From Apteryx mantelli (Eukaryota > Chordata > Aves > Apterygiformes > Apterygidae), in the NCBI RefSeq assembly GCF_036417845.1, contig NC_089980.1, forward strand, positions 45,010,501 to 45,074,500: a stretch of 64,000 nt of DNA. The letters are read 5' to 3'. This document shows, one piece after another, positions 38,601 through 58,399 of this stretch (position 1 is the first letter of the stretch; each line of letters opens with the position of its first letter). The notes under the pieces are model-generated. The model did no database searches. It was not told the DNA's origin and saw nothing but the letters and a program-made list of their open reading frames with translations. A program made the position numbers and the translations under genes.

Positions 38601-41600
38601 CTTGAAAGTGTGTGTTACTGTTCAGATGTTTAATTCATTGTCTTTTCTGCAGGTATCCTAAAGGGGAGATCCTATGCTAAAATTTCTCTGTACTGTTTGC
38701 ATAAGAACGTGGCAACTATCTAATCTCAAAATGATAGCACTTGCAGCCTTTGCCAGGTCAGAGGCATGGTACCTGCTATCCAGCACAGCTGCAAGTAACT
38801 TGGTTTTGCATTGTAGTTTCCACATCCTGGGAAATGCAGGCCCCTCCATGCATCAGGATTTCTATACCGTTGAGGGTCTCGCCACCCAGCTCCTCAGCTC
38901 AGCTTTCATCAACCTCAACAACATTCCTGACTACAGACTGCGTCCTATGCTCCGTATCCTTATGTCACTGTTTCAGGCCAGCTAGGAAAGCTTTGAGCAT
39001 GTAAATCTAAAACCTGCTGGCTTTCTGGCATCATTTTCAGTATGGCCTAGACAAAGAAGGATGTTTGGGAAGGTAGGCAAACAGGGATACACATGGCGTG
39101 GCAGAGGTGTCAGCCTAGCAGGGCATGAGCAGGAACAGCAGTGCATGGGGTCAGAGATGCATACAAAGGATTTGTGCTGTCCTGATGCACCATGAGAGGT
39201 GGGGATTGCCTTTTGAGGAGCAAGGGGGCTTGGATAGTGTAGGCGTTTGGCAGTATGGTGTCTGACTCAGTGCTTGCATGGGAGACCATCTGGAGTCCCC
39301 AGCCACTTTCCAGGGCTTGGACATTCAGTCCACAGCTAGGAAATAGGCACTAAGTACCTTCCTCTTGGCTTTCTCAGCTGAACTGTCAGGAGAGGAGGCT
39401 GAACACCTTACACTTGTGTAGAGATGCCACTTGTTAATTCAGGGCTGTGGCCAGCTGGGTTTAAAGGTGTATCTGTTACTTCATGGCTGGACCAAGTCCT
39501 TGGCATTTCCTCCCACAGCCTGATAGGTGATGTTGCTTGCAGTGTTGTTCAGTGAGCAATGAGTAGCTGTTAGCACTGGGAGGCAGGGAGCAGGCTCTTT
39601 GCCTCTCCTAGAAGAGGAGCCGTGGCAGCCAGCCACACGCACTGGGTCTCTTCCTTAACTGCTCTGTGCAGGTGTGTTTGTTAAGCCCTTGGTACTCTCC
39701 TGCCCTCCAGAATACTATGAAACCCTTGTCTGCCCCATGCTGGGACCACTCTTCACGTATCTGCATGTGGTAAGAAAACAGCTGGTTTGATGCCTGTTCC
39801 TGGGCAGCCTGGGCTCCTTGTAGCAGCTGGCAGCAACATGTGAGAATGTCTGCATCTCTCCAAAGCCAGCCGGGGCAAGGGCACAGCCCTGATACTTAAT
39901 GATTTTGATATTGTCTAGGGGGGCTTTTGAGGTGTGTTGAACTCTGGCTGTCCCACTGCACCCCTTGTTGTGAATTCAAACTTGTGGATGTCAACTCCTC
40001 AGTCTTCAGCCATGAGAATTTCTATAAGGGTCTTCTTGCCTGCATCCCCTCATTTTCCTGACAGCTCACTCGGATTCCTAGAGCCAGCACAGCCACAACA
40101 GCTTTCTGGCTCTTCACTACAGTTAACTAGCAGTTCCTGTCCTGTTCAAAGTCGGGCTTAGGATGAGAGCTGTATTAGAAACTCTTACAAGTGTTTCTGT
40201 CAGCAGTTGTCACTGCTTCCTAGTGAGTAGTGCTTGGGCATCTTTACATTGTATCCAGGATGGCTCCTTAGAAAGTTATTGAATCTTCCCTTTTGTCTTG
40301 GTCTTAAACAGAGGTTGTCTCAGAAATGGCAAGTGATCAACCAGCGAAGCATGCTTTGGTAAGCTTCATCCCTTGATGAATACTGGAAGGGGAAAATGGG
40401 TAGTGGGCTGGAGCTTTGGTCTTTCACGGGCCCTTTTGCCCTGGGGATGGGAACAGGCCCACCAGCAGAGCACTGAAAAACACTGGTCCTTCTGGAACTT
40501 TGACTTAGCTTGCAGCTCCTTGATTTTGCTTTTGGACTTGCTAATAACAGATAATGCTGGTGAGGAGTTTGCTCAGCCCATCCTATTCCTGGTCACAGTT
40601 GCACCTCAGTAATCCCCACCTCACCAAGGGAGTGGTGGTCTTAGCTAGTCCTCGGTCTCACTTTCTGTTTATCCTGATGGTGACTCACTCCTGTGCTTGG
40701 ATAGAAGGGATACATTAAGACACTGGCTCCCCTCACACTAAAACCTGTTCTCCTCAGTGAGGATGATGCTGCAGACGACAATCCTGAGTCTCAGGAGATG
40801 CTTGAGGAGCAGCTGGTCAGGCTGCTGACCCGTGAAGTCATGGATCTCATCAGTAAGTGAAACTAAGCTAGGTCCACTGGGATGTTTGGGAAATTTGCCC
40901 TGGAGAGGACTACAGGTATTTTCAGTTTGCAGTAAAACTTACAGCTAGTAGAGATTAACATAATCCTTAGAAGCCAGATATGAGACAGTAAACCCTGTGA
41001 AAATCTTACCTAAACCTAGTAAGAGCTCAGTTTACAACCTTCAGAAGAGCATTGTCTTCCTTTTGTTTTGTTGGCATCTAGGGCTCCATGTATTTGGCGC
41101 TGTCACTGTAGGAGTCCAGTCCTCCTTTGGAATCTGGGTTCTTCCTTTCTGTACCCTGGAGTCAGATACATGATGTTGATTTGTGGACAACCTGAGCATA
41201 GAGCAGTTTTGTTGCTGGCATTTGCCATGTCTCCAGCCAGTCAGAAAGAGAGTTCCTCCCCACAAGCAGATCTCCTTTGTATTCCCTTTCTCCAACTTCA
41301 TGTTTTTGCCAGTGTGGTTTTGAGCAGAGAGACTGGAAAAAATTAACTCCACATAGAGATTACAGGGTGTCAACCTTGCACCTGCCTTCTTGATTAGCCT
41401 CGTTGCTGTAAAATGCTGCTTTCCTCAGGTTCTAGGCTTCAAATGATTTTGCACATTCTGGTTCTCAGTAGTTTAAAGCAGCCACCTTGCAGCAGGTTCC
41501 ACCAGGAAGGATACTGTGAGCGGGGTGTTTCAGACTTCCAGTTAGTGCAATATTTGGCTTTTATACTGTGCTTTCAGGTTCTTCAGATACTGTGTAAAGA

Positions 41601-44581
41601 ACAAGGTCTAGGGAGAGCTGGGGGGAGCTTGAAGCAGTTGTCAGCCCATCAGATTATGCAGGATAATCTCTGCATGTCCTGAAGTAGCATCTTCCCCTTT
41701 CTGTTCCTCTGACCTGCAATTGTTTTTGCAGCTGTTTGCTGTGTTTCTAAGAAAGGTGCTGAGCATAACACTGCTGCTACTGTAGACGGAGACGGTGAGT
41801 AAATGCCCACCTTTGCCTTTTCCCTCTTGGTGTGTGCTAACACTTTTCCCATTTCTTAAAAGGGAGACCCTGGCCTGTTACTGGAGGTTGTGTGAGAGGG
41901 GTGGAGGTTTGGTACCAAGCCTTCAGCTTGGATTCTGCCACACTTCTTGTCTGGGGGCTACACAAAAAACAGGTCTAGCCTAGGGACAAATGTTCTGCTG
42001 TAGAGCTCACAGGTAGCATGTGGGAAATCAAGTTGTTGGAGCAGCTGCTTCTTAAGGTACCAAGAGGAGGGCTGAGGAGACAAGGGATGTGCACAGTCAT
42101 CTTTTTAGCTGGAGAGTAGCTAGTTGGGTGCCCTTCCTGCCTCACAATGGCTGGGTGCTTCCTGCTTGGGGAGAGAGATGTTCTGGCAAGATGTGCCAGT
42201 GTACTGATTGTGTGTGCTGTCCCCTGGTTCCCAACTCAGTTCTCCCTGTACTCCTCAGTCCTGGGGACGCCACACTCACACTGCTGCCTCTTCTTTGCTC
42301 TGCAGATGATGAGGTGATGGCCACAGAGGTGACTCCTCCTGCCAGTGCAGAGCTTACTGAGCTTGGCAAGTGTTTGACAAAGCAGGAGGTAAGGGCACGT
42401 GCTCTAACTTGTACCATCCTTTTTCTGCAGTCCTTGTCACACTTGTCTGCAGTGCAGCCAGACACTGCTACAAAGATCTAGTCTGCCTGAGCATTCCCCA
42501 CTGTGAGAATCAGTCTGGCAGGAACATCCTTGTTTTTAAGAGCCCTGTTAGTTGTTGCAGAAGCCACAAAGCACTCACAGGTCAGGATCTGGTATAACAT
42601 GTAGCTAAAGTGTTTCAGACCCTCTGTGGCCTTCTATGTGGTGAGGCACTGGGCATTCAGCCCCCCAGGGTGTTCCCTGGCCCTGCACCCATCCTGGGTT
42701 TCAGTCTTCACAAGGAAGAACTTCACAGTAGCTCTTTTTTTCTGTAAGATCTCCCAGAGCTGGCACAGCAGTCAGAAGTGTTACCACAACCCACCATGCA
42801 GAGTATCTTCACCCACATACCTCTGTACTCCTCCTTGTCTGTAAATGCCTCAGAAGCTTTGGCACTGACTTGAGCAGCTGGTGAGCACTGGGAGCGCTCT
42901 GGGGCCTTCCCAGAAGGGATGAAGGGAGCAGGTTTGCCTGCAGTTGGTTCCTCATGGCTGCTATTGTGCACACCTGAGTGCCTTTGAACACCTTCTGCTG
43001 GAGCAGCAGCAGCAGCAAGCAGGCTTCTCAGACCATACCCCTGTGGAGGTCCTTCAACTTCCTTGGGCTTTCTCTTGGCTCCCTTCAGACATGAATCCTC
43101 AAGGTGGGAAATAATTCTTCTGACTGGTTTACCTGCTGACTCCTTTTCAGGATGTTTGCACTGCTCTGTTAATCACTGCCTACACATCCCTCTCCTGGAA
43201 GGACACCCTGTCGTGCCAAAGAACCACCACACAGCTTTGCTGGCCGCTGCTCAAACAGGTACCTCTGGGAGAAAGAGGGAACTAGTTCTGGCACAGTTGA
43301 GAGAGGAAGCTCTGAATGCAGTGAGAGGCATGGATGCTCCATCCCTGGGCACCTTCTCCTTGGGAAAAGTAAATTGCTGGAGAAAGGCAGTCATGTATCA
43401 GTATCCTGCTTCTGTGCTGACAGTGCCTGTTCCCCAGGTGCTCCCAGGAAACCTGCTACCTGATGCTGTGTCCTGGTTCTTCACGAGTGTGCTGAAGGGG
43501 TTACAGACGCACGGGCAGCACGATGGCTGCATGGCAGCTCTTGTCCACTTGGCTTTCCAGATCTACGAGGCCTTGGTGAGAAACTGTGCTCTCTGTCAGG
43601 ATGCCAGGTTGGCTGGGGAGGGGTAGAAAACTAATCCTGTGCCAGCTTGGGTCAGGGAAGCAGAGGTGCTAAGGGCCCCCTTAGGAGGGCAGGACGGCTC
43701 CTTTAGCAGAGCTGTGTTGACCATCCTTCTCCCTGCAGCGTCCTCGCTATGCTGAGCTGAGGGCAGTGATGGAGCAGGTCCCAGACATCCAGAGGGAATC
43801 TTTGGAGCAGTTTGAGTCAAAACTTCTCAACCCAACACTGCAGAAAGTGGCAGATAAGCGCCGGAAGGATCATTTCAAGCGCCTCATCACAGGCTGCATT
43901 GGGGTAGGTGATATCCTAGAGCAAAATGAACCTGTTTCCTTTCACATCCCACAGAAGTGACTGGGAAACCAGCCTGCCTGCCTCTACCCAGCATGTCCCT
44001 TTCCAACCAGGAGGTTGTTGCAGCGTATTCTCAGGATTTGTACTGGGTCTCTTCAACCTGGAGCTAGGGTGGGGGTGGTAACACTGACTGAGCAGCACCT
44101 CCAGCAACAACTTCTCTCTGCAAGGCAGTGGGTACTTATGGGGGACAGGGCGTTCAAATGTTTGAACAAAGCTGCTAGACAGTTGCAGGGCTTTAGTGAG
44201 GCTGGTGAGGCTGGAGTCTGAGGTGTTGAGTTAGAGTCCCGGGCGTGTGGTGCAGTCTACATTAGTGGTTACCATAGATGCCCTGGCACTTTGGGATTCT
44301 CTAAAACCCAAGCAGGGGGTGTGGGTCTAGGGATTGCTCAGAAACTGGGGCCTGCCTCTGAGATGCAAGTAGGTTGCGCTTGGGCTGAGTGGGCCTGTGA
44401 AGGCAGTAATGACTAAAACCTGCCTGTCTGTCCTCTCCAGAAGTCTCTCGGGGAGCAGTTCCGCAAGGAGGTTCATATCCGGAACCTCCCATCTCTCTTC
44501 AAAAAGGTGAAGCCATCACTGGAGACAGACGTGCTAGAGAATGAGGATGGAGAGGGCCTCACTGCACTCTTTGAGCCCTGA
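15151..44581 (+). CDS. XPO5: Exportin-5 (pre-miRNA and dsRNA nuclear export receptor)
   Basis: A karyopherin-beta family receptor. With RanGTP it exports pre-miRNA hairpins and other structured small RNAs from the nucleus. I assembled 32 coding exons totalling 3600 nt, 1199 aa plus stop; human is 1204 aa with, as I recall, 32 exons. Exon coordinates are in the three block entries. The N-terminal Ran-binding HEAT region (LCEQLVKAVTV, LEALKFCEEFKEKCPICVPC, MIKREWPQHWPDML) and the rest of the superhelix align to human almost without gaps. One exception is a shorter loop at the exon 13/14 junction (NSKTGEGLCSIF). The start at 15151 is chosen because MSAEQVSSLCEQLVKAV matches human MAMDQVNALCEQLVKAV, although the frame is open upstream with ATGs at 15001 and 15040. 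All introns are GT-AG; intron 23 is U12-type. The gene is convergent with POLR1C. Confidence 0.97.
15487..15572. repeat. GC-rich minisatellite in XPO5 intron 1
   Basis: About three imperfect copies of a 25-28 bp unit built on TTTCCCGGGGTCCCCCTCCC-like sequence, preceded by a C-run. It lies inside the CpG island in XPO5 intron 1. Confidence 0.65.
16563..16581. repeat. Poly(A) tract in XPO5 intron 3
   Basis: An uninterrupted A run of about 19 bases, immediately upstream of the MIR-like element in the same intron. No retroposed gene is attached to it. Confidence 0.7.
16605..16765 (+). mobile_element. MIR-like tRNA-derived SINE remnant, XPO5 intron 3
   Basis: The stretch follows the MIR consensus core and 3' part in order: a CTGTATGTCCCTGACTG match to the CTGTGTGACCTTGGGC block, TTCTGTGTGCCTTAG, GGATAACCTTGCTACCTCA, and GGAAGTTGTGAGGCTTTTAT matching the GGGTTGTTGTGAGGATTAAAT block. 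Strong divergence implies an ancient insertion. Assignment is by eye against the remembered consensus. Confidence 0.6.
19160..19242 (+). mobile_element. MIR-like SINE fragment, XPO5 intron 5
   Basis: GGAAGTCAGGCTTG, then CCCCAGCTCTCACCTGCTG, then TTTCTGACCATGAACAAATC and CACTTA follow the 5'-to-core part of the MIR consensus (GGAGTCAGACAGGC, CCCGGCTCTGCCACTTACT, TGTGACCTTGGGCAAGTCAC). It is truncated before the typical CCTCAGTTTCC block. Confidence 0.55.
21548..21593 (+). repeat. XPO5: Tandem duplication of the XPO5 intron 9 splice donor (2 x 23 bp)
   Basis: Two adjacent 23-bp copies, 21548-21570 and 21571-21593, are 21/23 identical. Each begins with a perfect GTAAGT donor and ends TTCCAGCA. 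The first copy is the annotated donor. Use of the second would add 23 nt and read GTA AGT CTC TAC TAA, an immediate in-frame stop. Confidence 0.9.
23151..23165. repeat. (TG)n microsatellite, XPO5 intron 10
   Basis: About seven TG units follow exon 10 by some 30 bases. A looser TG/TA-rich segment continues to about 23185. Confidence 0.8.
23945..32283 (+). CDS. XPO5: XPO5 exons 12-20 (residues 408-776)
   Basis: Exons: 23945-24035, 25520-25648, 26417-26532, 27504-27659, 28078-28119, 28751-28840, 30249-30448, 31079-31178, 32102-32283. This is the middle of the HEAT superhelix. It includes the acidic DFDSDEDFNAFF segment of exon 12 and the highly conserved NHVKQLLSNELLLTQMEKCA and EALVLISNQFK of exon 18. 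Exon 16 is short (42 nt, LFASVTFEVIEESK). Phases are continuous throughout. Confidence 0.95.
27750..27835 (-). mobile_element. MIR-like SINE remnant (reverse), XPO5 intron 15
   Basis: In the plus-strand reading, CCTATGAAGCAAGGACTACT, then AAAACAGGAAAATTGAGATA, then CTTGAACAAGACTCAGTCAA follow the reverse complement of the MIR 3' half. The matching consensus blocks are CCTATGAGGTAGGTACTATT, TTTACAGATGAGGAAACTGA and CTTGCCCAAGGTCACACAG. Old and degraded. Confidence 0.5.
32284..37260 (+). other. XPO5: XPO5 intron 20, the largest intron (about 5 kb)
   Basis: This intron is about 17% of the gene and more than 2.5 times the size of any other XPO5 intron. It contains a T21 run at 35507-35527 and short low-complexity tracts. 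I see no exon, RNA gene or identifiable transposon; open frames inside it match nothing I recognise. Confidence 0.7.
37261..44581 (+). CDS. XPO5: XPO5 exons 21-32 (residues 776-1199)
   Basis: Exons: 37261-37361, 38176-38272, 38817-38953, 39672-39769, 40312-40358, 40758-40852, 41732-41794, 42306-42388, 43151-43258, 43438-43575, 43739-43903, 44441-44581 (TGA 44579-44581). This is the C-terminal HEAT region, with FHILGNAGPSM, YRLRPMLRVFVKPLVLSCPP, LLTREVMDLI, HGQHDGCM and VADKRRKDHFKRLITGCIG. The acidic loop in exons 26-28 (EDDAADDNPESQEM, VDGDDDEVMATEV) resembles human. Exon 23 ends at 38953; the open frame beyond it to 38985 is intron read-through. Confidence 0.95.
37563..37712 (+). mobile_element. 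MIR-like tRNA-derived SINE, XPO5 intron 21
   Basis: The clearest of the SINE remnants. In order it shows TGGCCAAGGTATGGACCTTG, ACTCTGGAAGCTGAGG, TTCAAACTCTGCCA (degenerate tRNA B-box region), GAAGTTGCTTTGTTTTTCTTG, TCTCTGTTTCCTATCAGTAA with AATAAGGA, then TTCCTTTACCTG. These match the MIR tRNA-related head, core and 3' CTCAGTTTCCTCATCTGTAA segment collinearly. Confidence 0.65.
38954..39671 (+). other. XPO5: U12-type (minor spliceosome) intron 23 of XPO5
   Basis: The donor reads GTATCCTTA, matching the U12 5' splice-site consensus (R)TATCCTT. The acceptor side holds an exact U12 branch-point consensus TCCTTAAC at 39652-39659, whose branch A lies about 13 bases before the AG at 39670-39671. 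There is no long polypyrimidine tract. It interrupts Arg888 after the first base. All other introns here have ordinary U2-type donors. Confidence 0.9.
39271..39300 (+). repeat. 5S rRNA box-C-like segment in XPO5 intron 23
   Basis: TGCTTGCATGGGAGACCATC followed by TGGAGTCCCC resembles the 5S rRNA internal control region TACTTGGATGGGAGACCGCC TGGGAATACC. It may be a relic of a 5S-derived SINE (AmnSINE1/SINE3 type), or chance. Flanking sequence does not extend the 5S match clearly. Confidence 0.35.
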
Positions 44582-44682
44582 GCCAGGGACACTGCAACCA
44601 TCTTCTCCCCTACCTTATATTTTGTCTCTCCTCATAGTAAGCACATTAGGTTCTCCCTGTCATCTCCACAAGCATTCACCCG

Positions 44683-44688
44683 AATAAA
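44683..44688 (+). terminator. XPO5: XPO5 proximal polyadenylation signal AATAAA
   Basis: A canonical AATAAA lies about 100 nt after the stop codon, followed by a T/C-rich segment with GT content. It would give a short 3' UTR. Confidence 0.7.
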
Positions 44689-46143
44689 GCCCCTTACAGG
44701 TCCTGTCCTGTTCTCCCTACATGGGGATGGGGCCTGGGGTGGCATTTGATCCAGTCCGTTAAGCTTTTCTGATTCCTTCCCCTCCCCTCCGAGTATTAGC
44801 TACTCTAGACTTCTGCTTCTCTGCAAGGTGGAAGCTGAGCCTACAGACTCCATTAGGTAAAGCCTGGTCATTCTCTAGCCTTGGGTGTCTCTAACTCCAC
44901 CCCTTCATCCCTTGGCATTTAGGAGTAATGCAAAAAGCAGAATAGTGCCCCATCTGAAAAGGGGCTGCCCTAACCTTACCCTGGGTGGCAGTAACCAGGC
45001 TTTGCAGGGAACACATCAGACACTCCTGTCATGCCCATAGGTGCTTGTCCCTAGTGGACTTGTCTTCTGATGAATCTGTTTCCCTTCTGGACTCTGAGAG
45101 CCCTGGGCTGAGGGCTGTGTGCCAGCAAGCCTTGCAGTGCTCTAGGCTCTCCCTTGAGTTCAGTCTTCTTAAGGTGCAGCTCCTCTCTGGAAGGAGGCAG
45201 ACACTGTCATCATGTATGTATGTTCATGTGTCTTGTTCTACCCAGAGCCAAATGGAAGGCTTTTGCTTTGTGCCAGCCTTTACATCTCTCAGGAGCAGGA
45301 CAGGAATTTTTTTTTAACCATGCCTTGTAGACTAGAACATGGCAGTGCAGGTACACAAAATCTGGACCAATAGCTGAAGCACCTGCAAACCAAAAGGGAT
45401 CAACCCACCCTGTCGCTGTGGAGGTGACAGTAGCCTCTACTTTTACCCAGTATGGTACTTGTCAGAGGATTGCATGGCATGGCAGGAGGTAGTAGGGTTT
45501 TATAATGCTGTTTACGGGAGAGAAGCCTGGCCAGAAACTGGGTTTTGGAGGAGGTGGGAATCAAGCAAACCACTCCAGGCTGCAAAGCTGGTTATTCTTA
45601 TGTGATAAATGGTTCATTCAATCTATTATAACATTAGCACAGTGGTACAGGAGCTGGGACAGTCTGTCCAGAACTAGCTGGTGGTTTTGCCATTCAGGAG
45701 ACAGAGGAAGTAATAAATCACGAGGGGAACAAAGGTAGTGTCTCCACTAGGTTGGACTGGACAGAAAAGCTTGGCTTAGAAGAGGGTGGAGGGGGCTGAA
45801 AGGAAGGGCAGGCCTGAGGAAATCCACTCACCCTCCTGCCCCTGCTGTTCCACCAGCACCTTCCAATTTCTTCCTGGCCTCAACTTTTTCTAAACTCCTG
45901 AGCTAACATGGCTCCTGGCTCTAGCAAAGGCTGGGTGTATTTATTGTGTTGTGGTATTTTTAACATTCTGTGACTTCATGCTAGACACAAGGGGTTTTTT
46001 TAAATGGTTTTTAGAACCTTTTTGTAGGAATGTTTAAATCTGAAGCTGTCTCTGAACTGGTTGTGTTACACCTCTGAATGTCAGTAAAGCTATTCCAGTT
46101 TCATACATATGGTGTCATGATTTCATTTTATTCTAGCTGCTTC

Positions 46144-46149
46144 AATAAA
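46144..46149 (+). terminator. XPO5: Possible distal XPO5 polyadenylation signal
   Basis: AATAAA in a TTCAATAAAAGCTG context, followed by GT-containing sequence (agggttgttcag). It is a candidate alternative 3' end on the same strand. Confidence 0.4.
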
Positions 46150-46164
46150 AGCTGAAGCCTTCCT

Positions 46165-48740
46165 AAGGGTTGTTCAGCATACCTTATCCCATCTGCTAGA
46201 AGGGAGGCACCTTTGCTAGTAGTCAGTGTAAATTGGGAATTGTCACATGTCAATAATCAGGATGGGGATGCACCCTCCCAGACTAGCTAATTAAATTAGA
46301 AGGCAAGGAAAAAGATGCATTTAAAAAGTATTAGTTGATCAGTCAGAGCTGGCTTATCTTAATTCTACCACAGCTGCTGTGTTCAAAGCTTGAAGGGTAC
46401 GTGTTTACAAAGAATGCTTTGACATGGCTACAGAAGACAAAGCATGCCTTGAAAACGCAAGGAATGGCAAGTTTAGTATTGTTGCCTTACAATAGATGCA
46501 GGAGCTTGTAAGGACACCTTAATAAAAGGTTTAAGGTGCCACAAGGGTGACATCCCTCATAGTGGTTAAGGACAGCACAAGAAGTTAATGACGACTGACA
46601 TACTGTCTCTTGGGAACACAGCTCTGGATGTACTGAAGTGAGTTCTTTCTCCTCTCTTCCTTCCACTGTAGCAAGGCTTATCTGAAGTAGGGCAAAGAGG
46701 CTGGCTTAGCCTCCAGGCTGCTTCTTTAGTCCATTGCTGCATCACTGTTTCACCAGCAGTGGGTTTGGAGTTGTCCCAAGTTTTGTTTCCTGTTTGAAGA
46801 ACCTGACGTTTTCACATAATTTTTTTGTTCTCTGTGGTTGGAAGCTTTCTAAACTCCTCCAGCATGAAAGACTTATTCCCACACCTGCTAGTAACCAGTC
46901 AACAGTAGCATATTCTTTCCTAAACTCCATCAATACATACGAAACAACAAACTCCATATAATTAAAGGTCTTTAGGGCTTTCTTCGGTTATCCCAGGATA
47001 TTTCCAAGCCCCCAGAAACAGAAAGCTGCATATGCTGCTAATGTAGCCTCTGAGCACCACCTTAGCTACTGCTGGGAGGAACAATGGCTAGCAGCAATAC
47101 TGTAGTTGAGCTATTCAGCCTTAATTCTCTCAGTTTACCATTTCAGTAACCCTGGAAGATTTGTTTTGTCCTGAGGCTTGCAAGAAAGTCCTCTATTACA
47201 ACTAAAGCAGAAGCCCTCCAAGAGGTGAGCCTGAACAGCTTCACTATTAGTTCCTGCTACAAAACCTTCTTCTGAGGCCCTAGCTGTAATCCAGCTCAAC
47301 TGGGAAGCTGCTTCAGCTTGTTTAAACTGAAACAATCCAGCTATAAATTACTACTTTTGAAAAGGAGTAGTAAAACCTGAATGAAGTTGATTAAGAACTA
47401 ATCACAGTCCAGATCTAAAAGAAGATTTGTATGCCTGTGCTGGCACTAAGAATCCTCATACACGTGAGACAAGTACTGTAGAGCTGGGCTGTCTTAGTTT
47501 TAAGGAAGCAAAAGCACTAGGGAGACACCGTGGCTGTGGCTGTGGCTGTTAGGAACTTTAAATGGGGAGGTACAGACTACAAAACTTAGGCCTAGCTATT
47601 TGATTCTCAACACTCTCTTCTGATTGTAAGCAGAAGAATTAGATCATGCAGAGTAGGTTCTGCAGCAAAGGCTCCTGCAAGACAACTGAAAGAAGCAGAG
47701 GTGCAAGAGCCAGCAAGCGCATCTGTGAAACTCCAACTGCCTCCCCTCCACGCAGAATAGCCTTGACAGGGAAGCAGCCGGTTTCCCAGCAACTAGTTAC
47801 CAGCTGTCTTGAAAAAATCTGGAAGGAGGGCATGGGTCTGCAACACAGTGCAATAGCATGGGACAGGCCTGGGATTGTGGCCAGAATGCCACCAAGGGTC
47901 ACTGCTGTTTCTATCCCACTTTCAGATCCTCACTGACTTTGCCCTGAACACACACATTTCCTACAGCACATCCAGCCTAATACTTGTACTGTAAACATAC
48001 TTATAGGTAACTACCCCTGTGAAACAGATAAAGTATGATTTTCTGCATCCAGTTCTAGCAGTTTAATAAGCATTAACTGACGTCACTGAAACAGAGCAGT
48101 ACCCACAGCCACTCTTTGGAGTTCCTGTTCATTTATAAGCTTGACAATAGGGACCTTCACAAGAAATACCTAGTGCTGACTAACAGAGTGCTCACCACAG
48201 AGACTTGCTTGCAAGTTCTCACAGGCTTCCCTTGGTGGGGACAGGCCTTTAGCTCCCACCTACTCTGCCACTGTTCCCCAGTAAACTCTTAACTCTGCTT
48301 CAAGTTCACACACTGAAAGGGAGAACAGAGTAGTCAAACCTGGCTAACACCAAGAAAGAAATGCCTCACTCTGAGACACATAACAGGGAACAGTCGGTCC
48401 TTACAGAGCATGTTTTTAAGCCCCACTTTGCTACTACACAGAGAAGCCCAATACTATGTAACAGTGCAGCCTTTCATCTACCACATCAATTAACCAACAA
48501 AGAGCTGGTTTGAGACAGCCGCTGCTAGCAAGTCAGTACCAGGGCAGGACTGCGTTAAGATCTCACTGACCTGCTGCTAAGTGCTTTACTACACTGCCAT
48601 AGCAGCCCTCTTCAGACAGTGTATGCCATCCAGAATAAATCCTATTACTCATCTTTAGGCCTGCTGGCACTTTCTTCTCTGTATATTAGGGTCTTACAAC
48701 TGTTAACAGTACAGAGGCACATAACTGTTTAAAAAAAAAA
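46165..48740. other. Convergent intergenic spacer XPO5/POLR1C
   Basis: About 2.6 kb between two convergent 3' ends. It holds a short (TGGCTG)n-like stretch near 47531 and an A15 run at 48731-48745. No exon, RNA gene or clear transposon was recognised. Confidence 0.6.
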
Positions 48741-48748
48741 AAAAAGCC

Positions 48749-48754
48749 TTTATT
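48749..48754 (-). terminator. POLR1C: POLR1C polyadenylation signal
   Basis: AATAAA on the minus strand (plus TTTATT), about 180 nt after the POLR1C stop codon, next to an A15 run on the plus strand at 48731-48745. Gives a short 3' UTR. Confidence 0.75.
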
Positions 48755-48932
48755 TTAGGGCATTTCCTCAAGGAGGCTCATTACAAACAGAAAACAAATA
48801 CAAAGAGATGGTCTTGGGAATCTAACGAACCCATCTCAGATCTCTTGCCTAGAGAGGAAGAGCCACCCCTGCATGCAGGTGCAGGAAGCCCAAACCAGCA
48901 GTGAAGAGATGTGCTTCTCAGCTACAGCCTGG

Positions 48933-58029
<9,097 letters not shown>

Positions 58030-58381
58030 TTTCACAAACTTGGACTTGCTTCCTTCACTACTTTTGGGGCTGTATAGGGCAGTATTACCTGCTGTCTCCT
58101 AGGAAGAGGACAGAACAGCAGGAACAGGACTTGGTTTTATGTTGTTTTCCTGGACTTCTCTTTTGGGTTGCAGTTTTGGGCAGTGGAGTGGACAGCACTT
58201 CAGTGACTCAGAAGAATTAGGCTCTTCCCCTGCCCAGGCCTGGGCTGTTTGGGGTAGAGCAATTTTGTCACCTGCACGCTTAGCTGGGATTTCCCAGCTC
58301 AGTTCATCCCTTCCCCCATCTTTCTGCTTGCTCCTATAGCCCCAGGGCTATGCGCTCTGTTCCTGTCCTGAAGAGGGAAGA

Positions 58382-58387
58382 ATTAAA
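58382..58387 (+). terminator. YIPF3: YIPF3 polyadenylation signal (ATTAAA variant)
   Basis: ATTAAA lies about 350 nt after the YIPF3 stop and is followed by a GT-rich segment (gatgttggtgctgaatgatg). It is the common variant hexamer. No AATAAA occurs between the stop and this site. Confidence 0.6.
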
Positions 58388-58399
58388 TTGATGTTGGTG

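Larger units (their letters stand above)
44582..46165 (+). other. XPO5: XPO5 3' untranslated region (proximal and possible distal extent)
   Basis: The proximal UTR is about 100 nt, ending at the 44683 hexamer. If the distal signal at 46144 is also used, the UTR would be about 1.57 kb. No coding features are visible. Confidence 0.5.

Noticed and set aside
38954-38985. Apparent in-frame extension of XPO5 exon 23 ending in a stop
   Set aside because: It is read-through into the U12 intron. Splicing to 39672 restores the conserved RVFVKPLVLSCPPEYYE.
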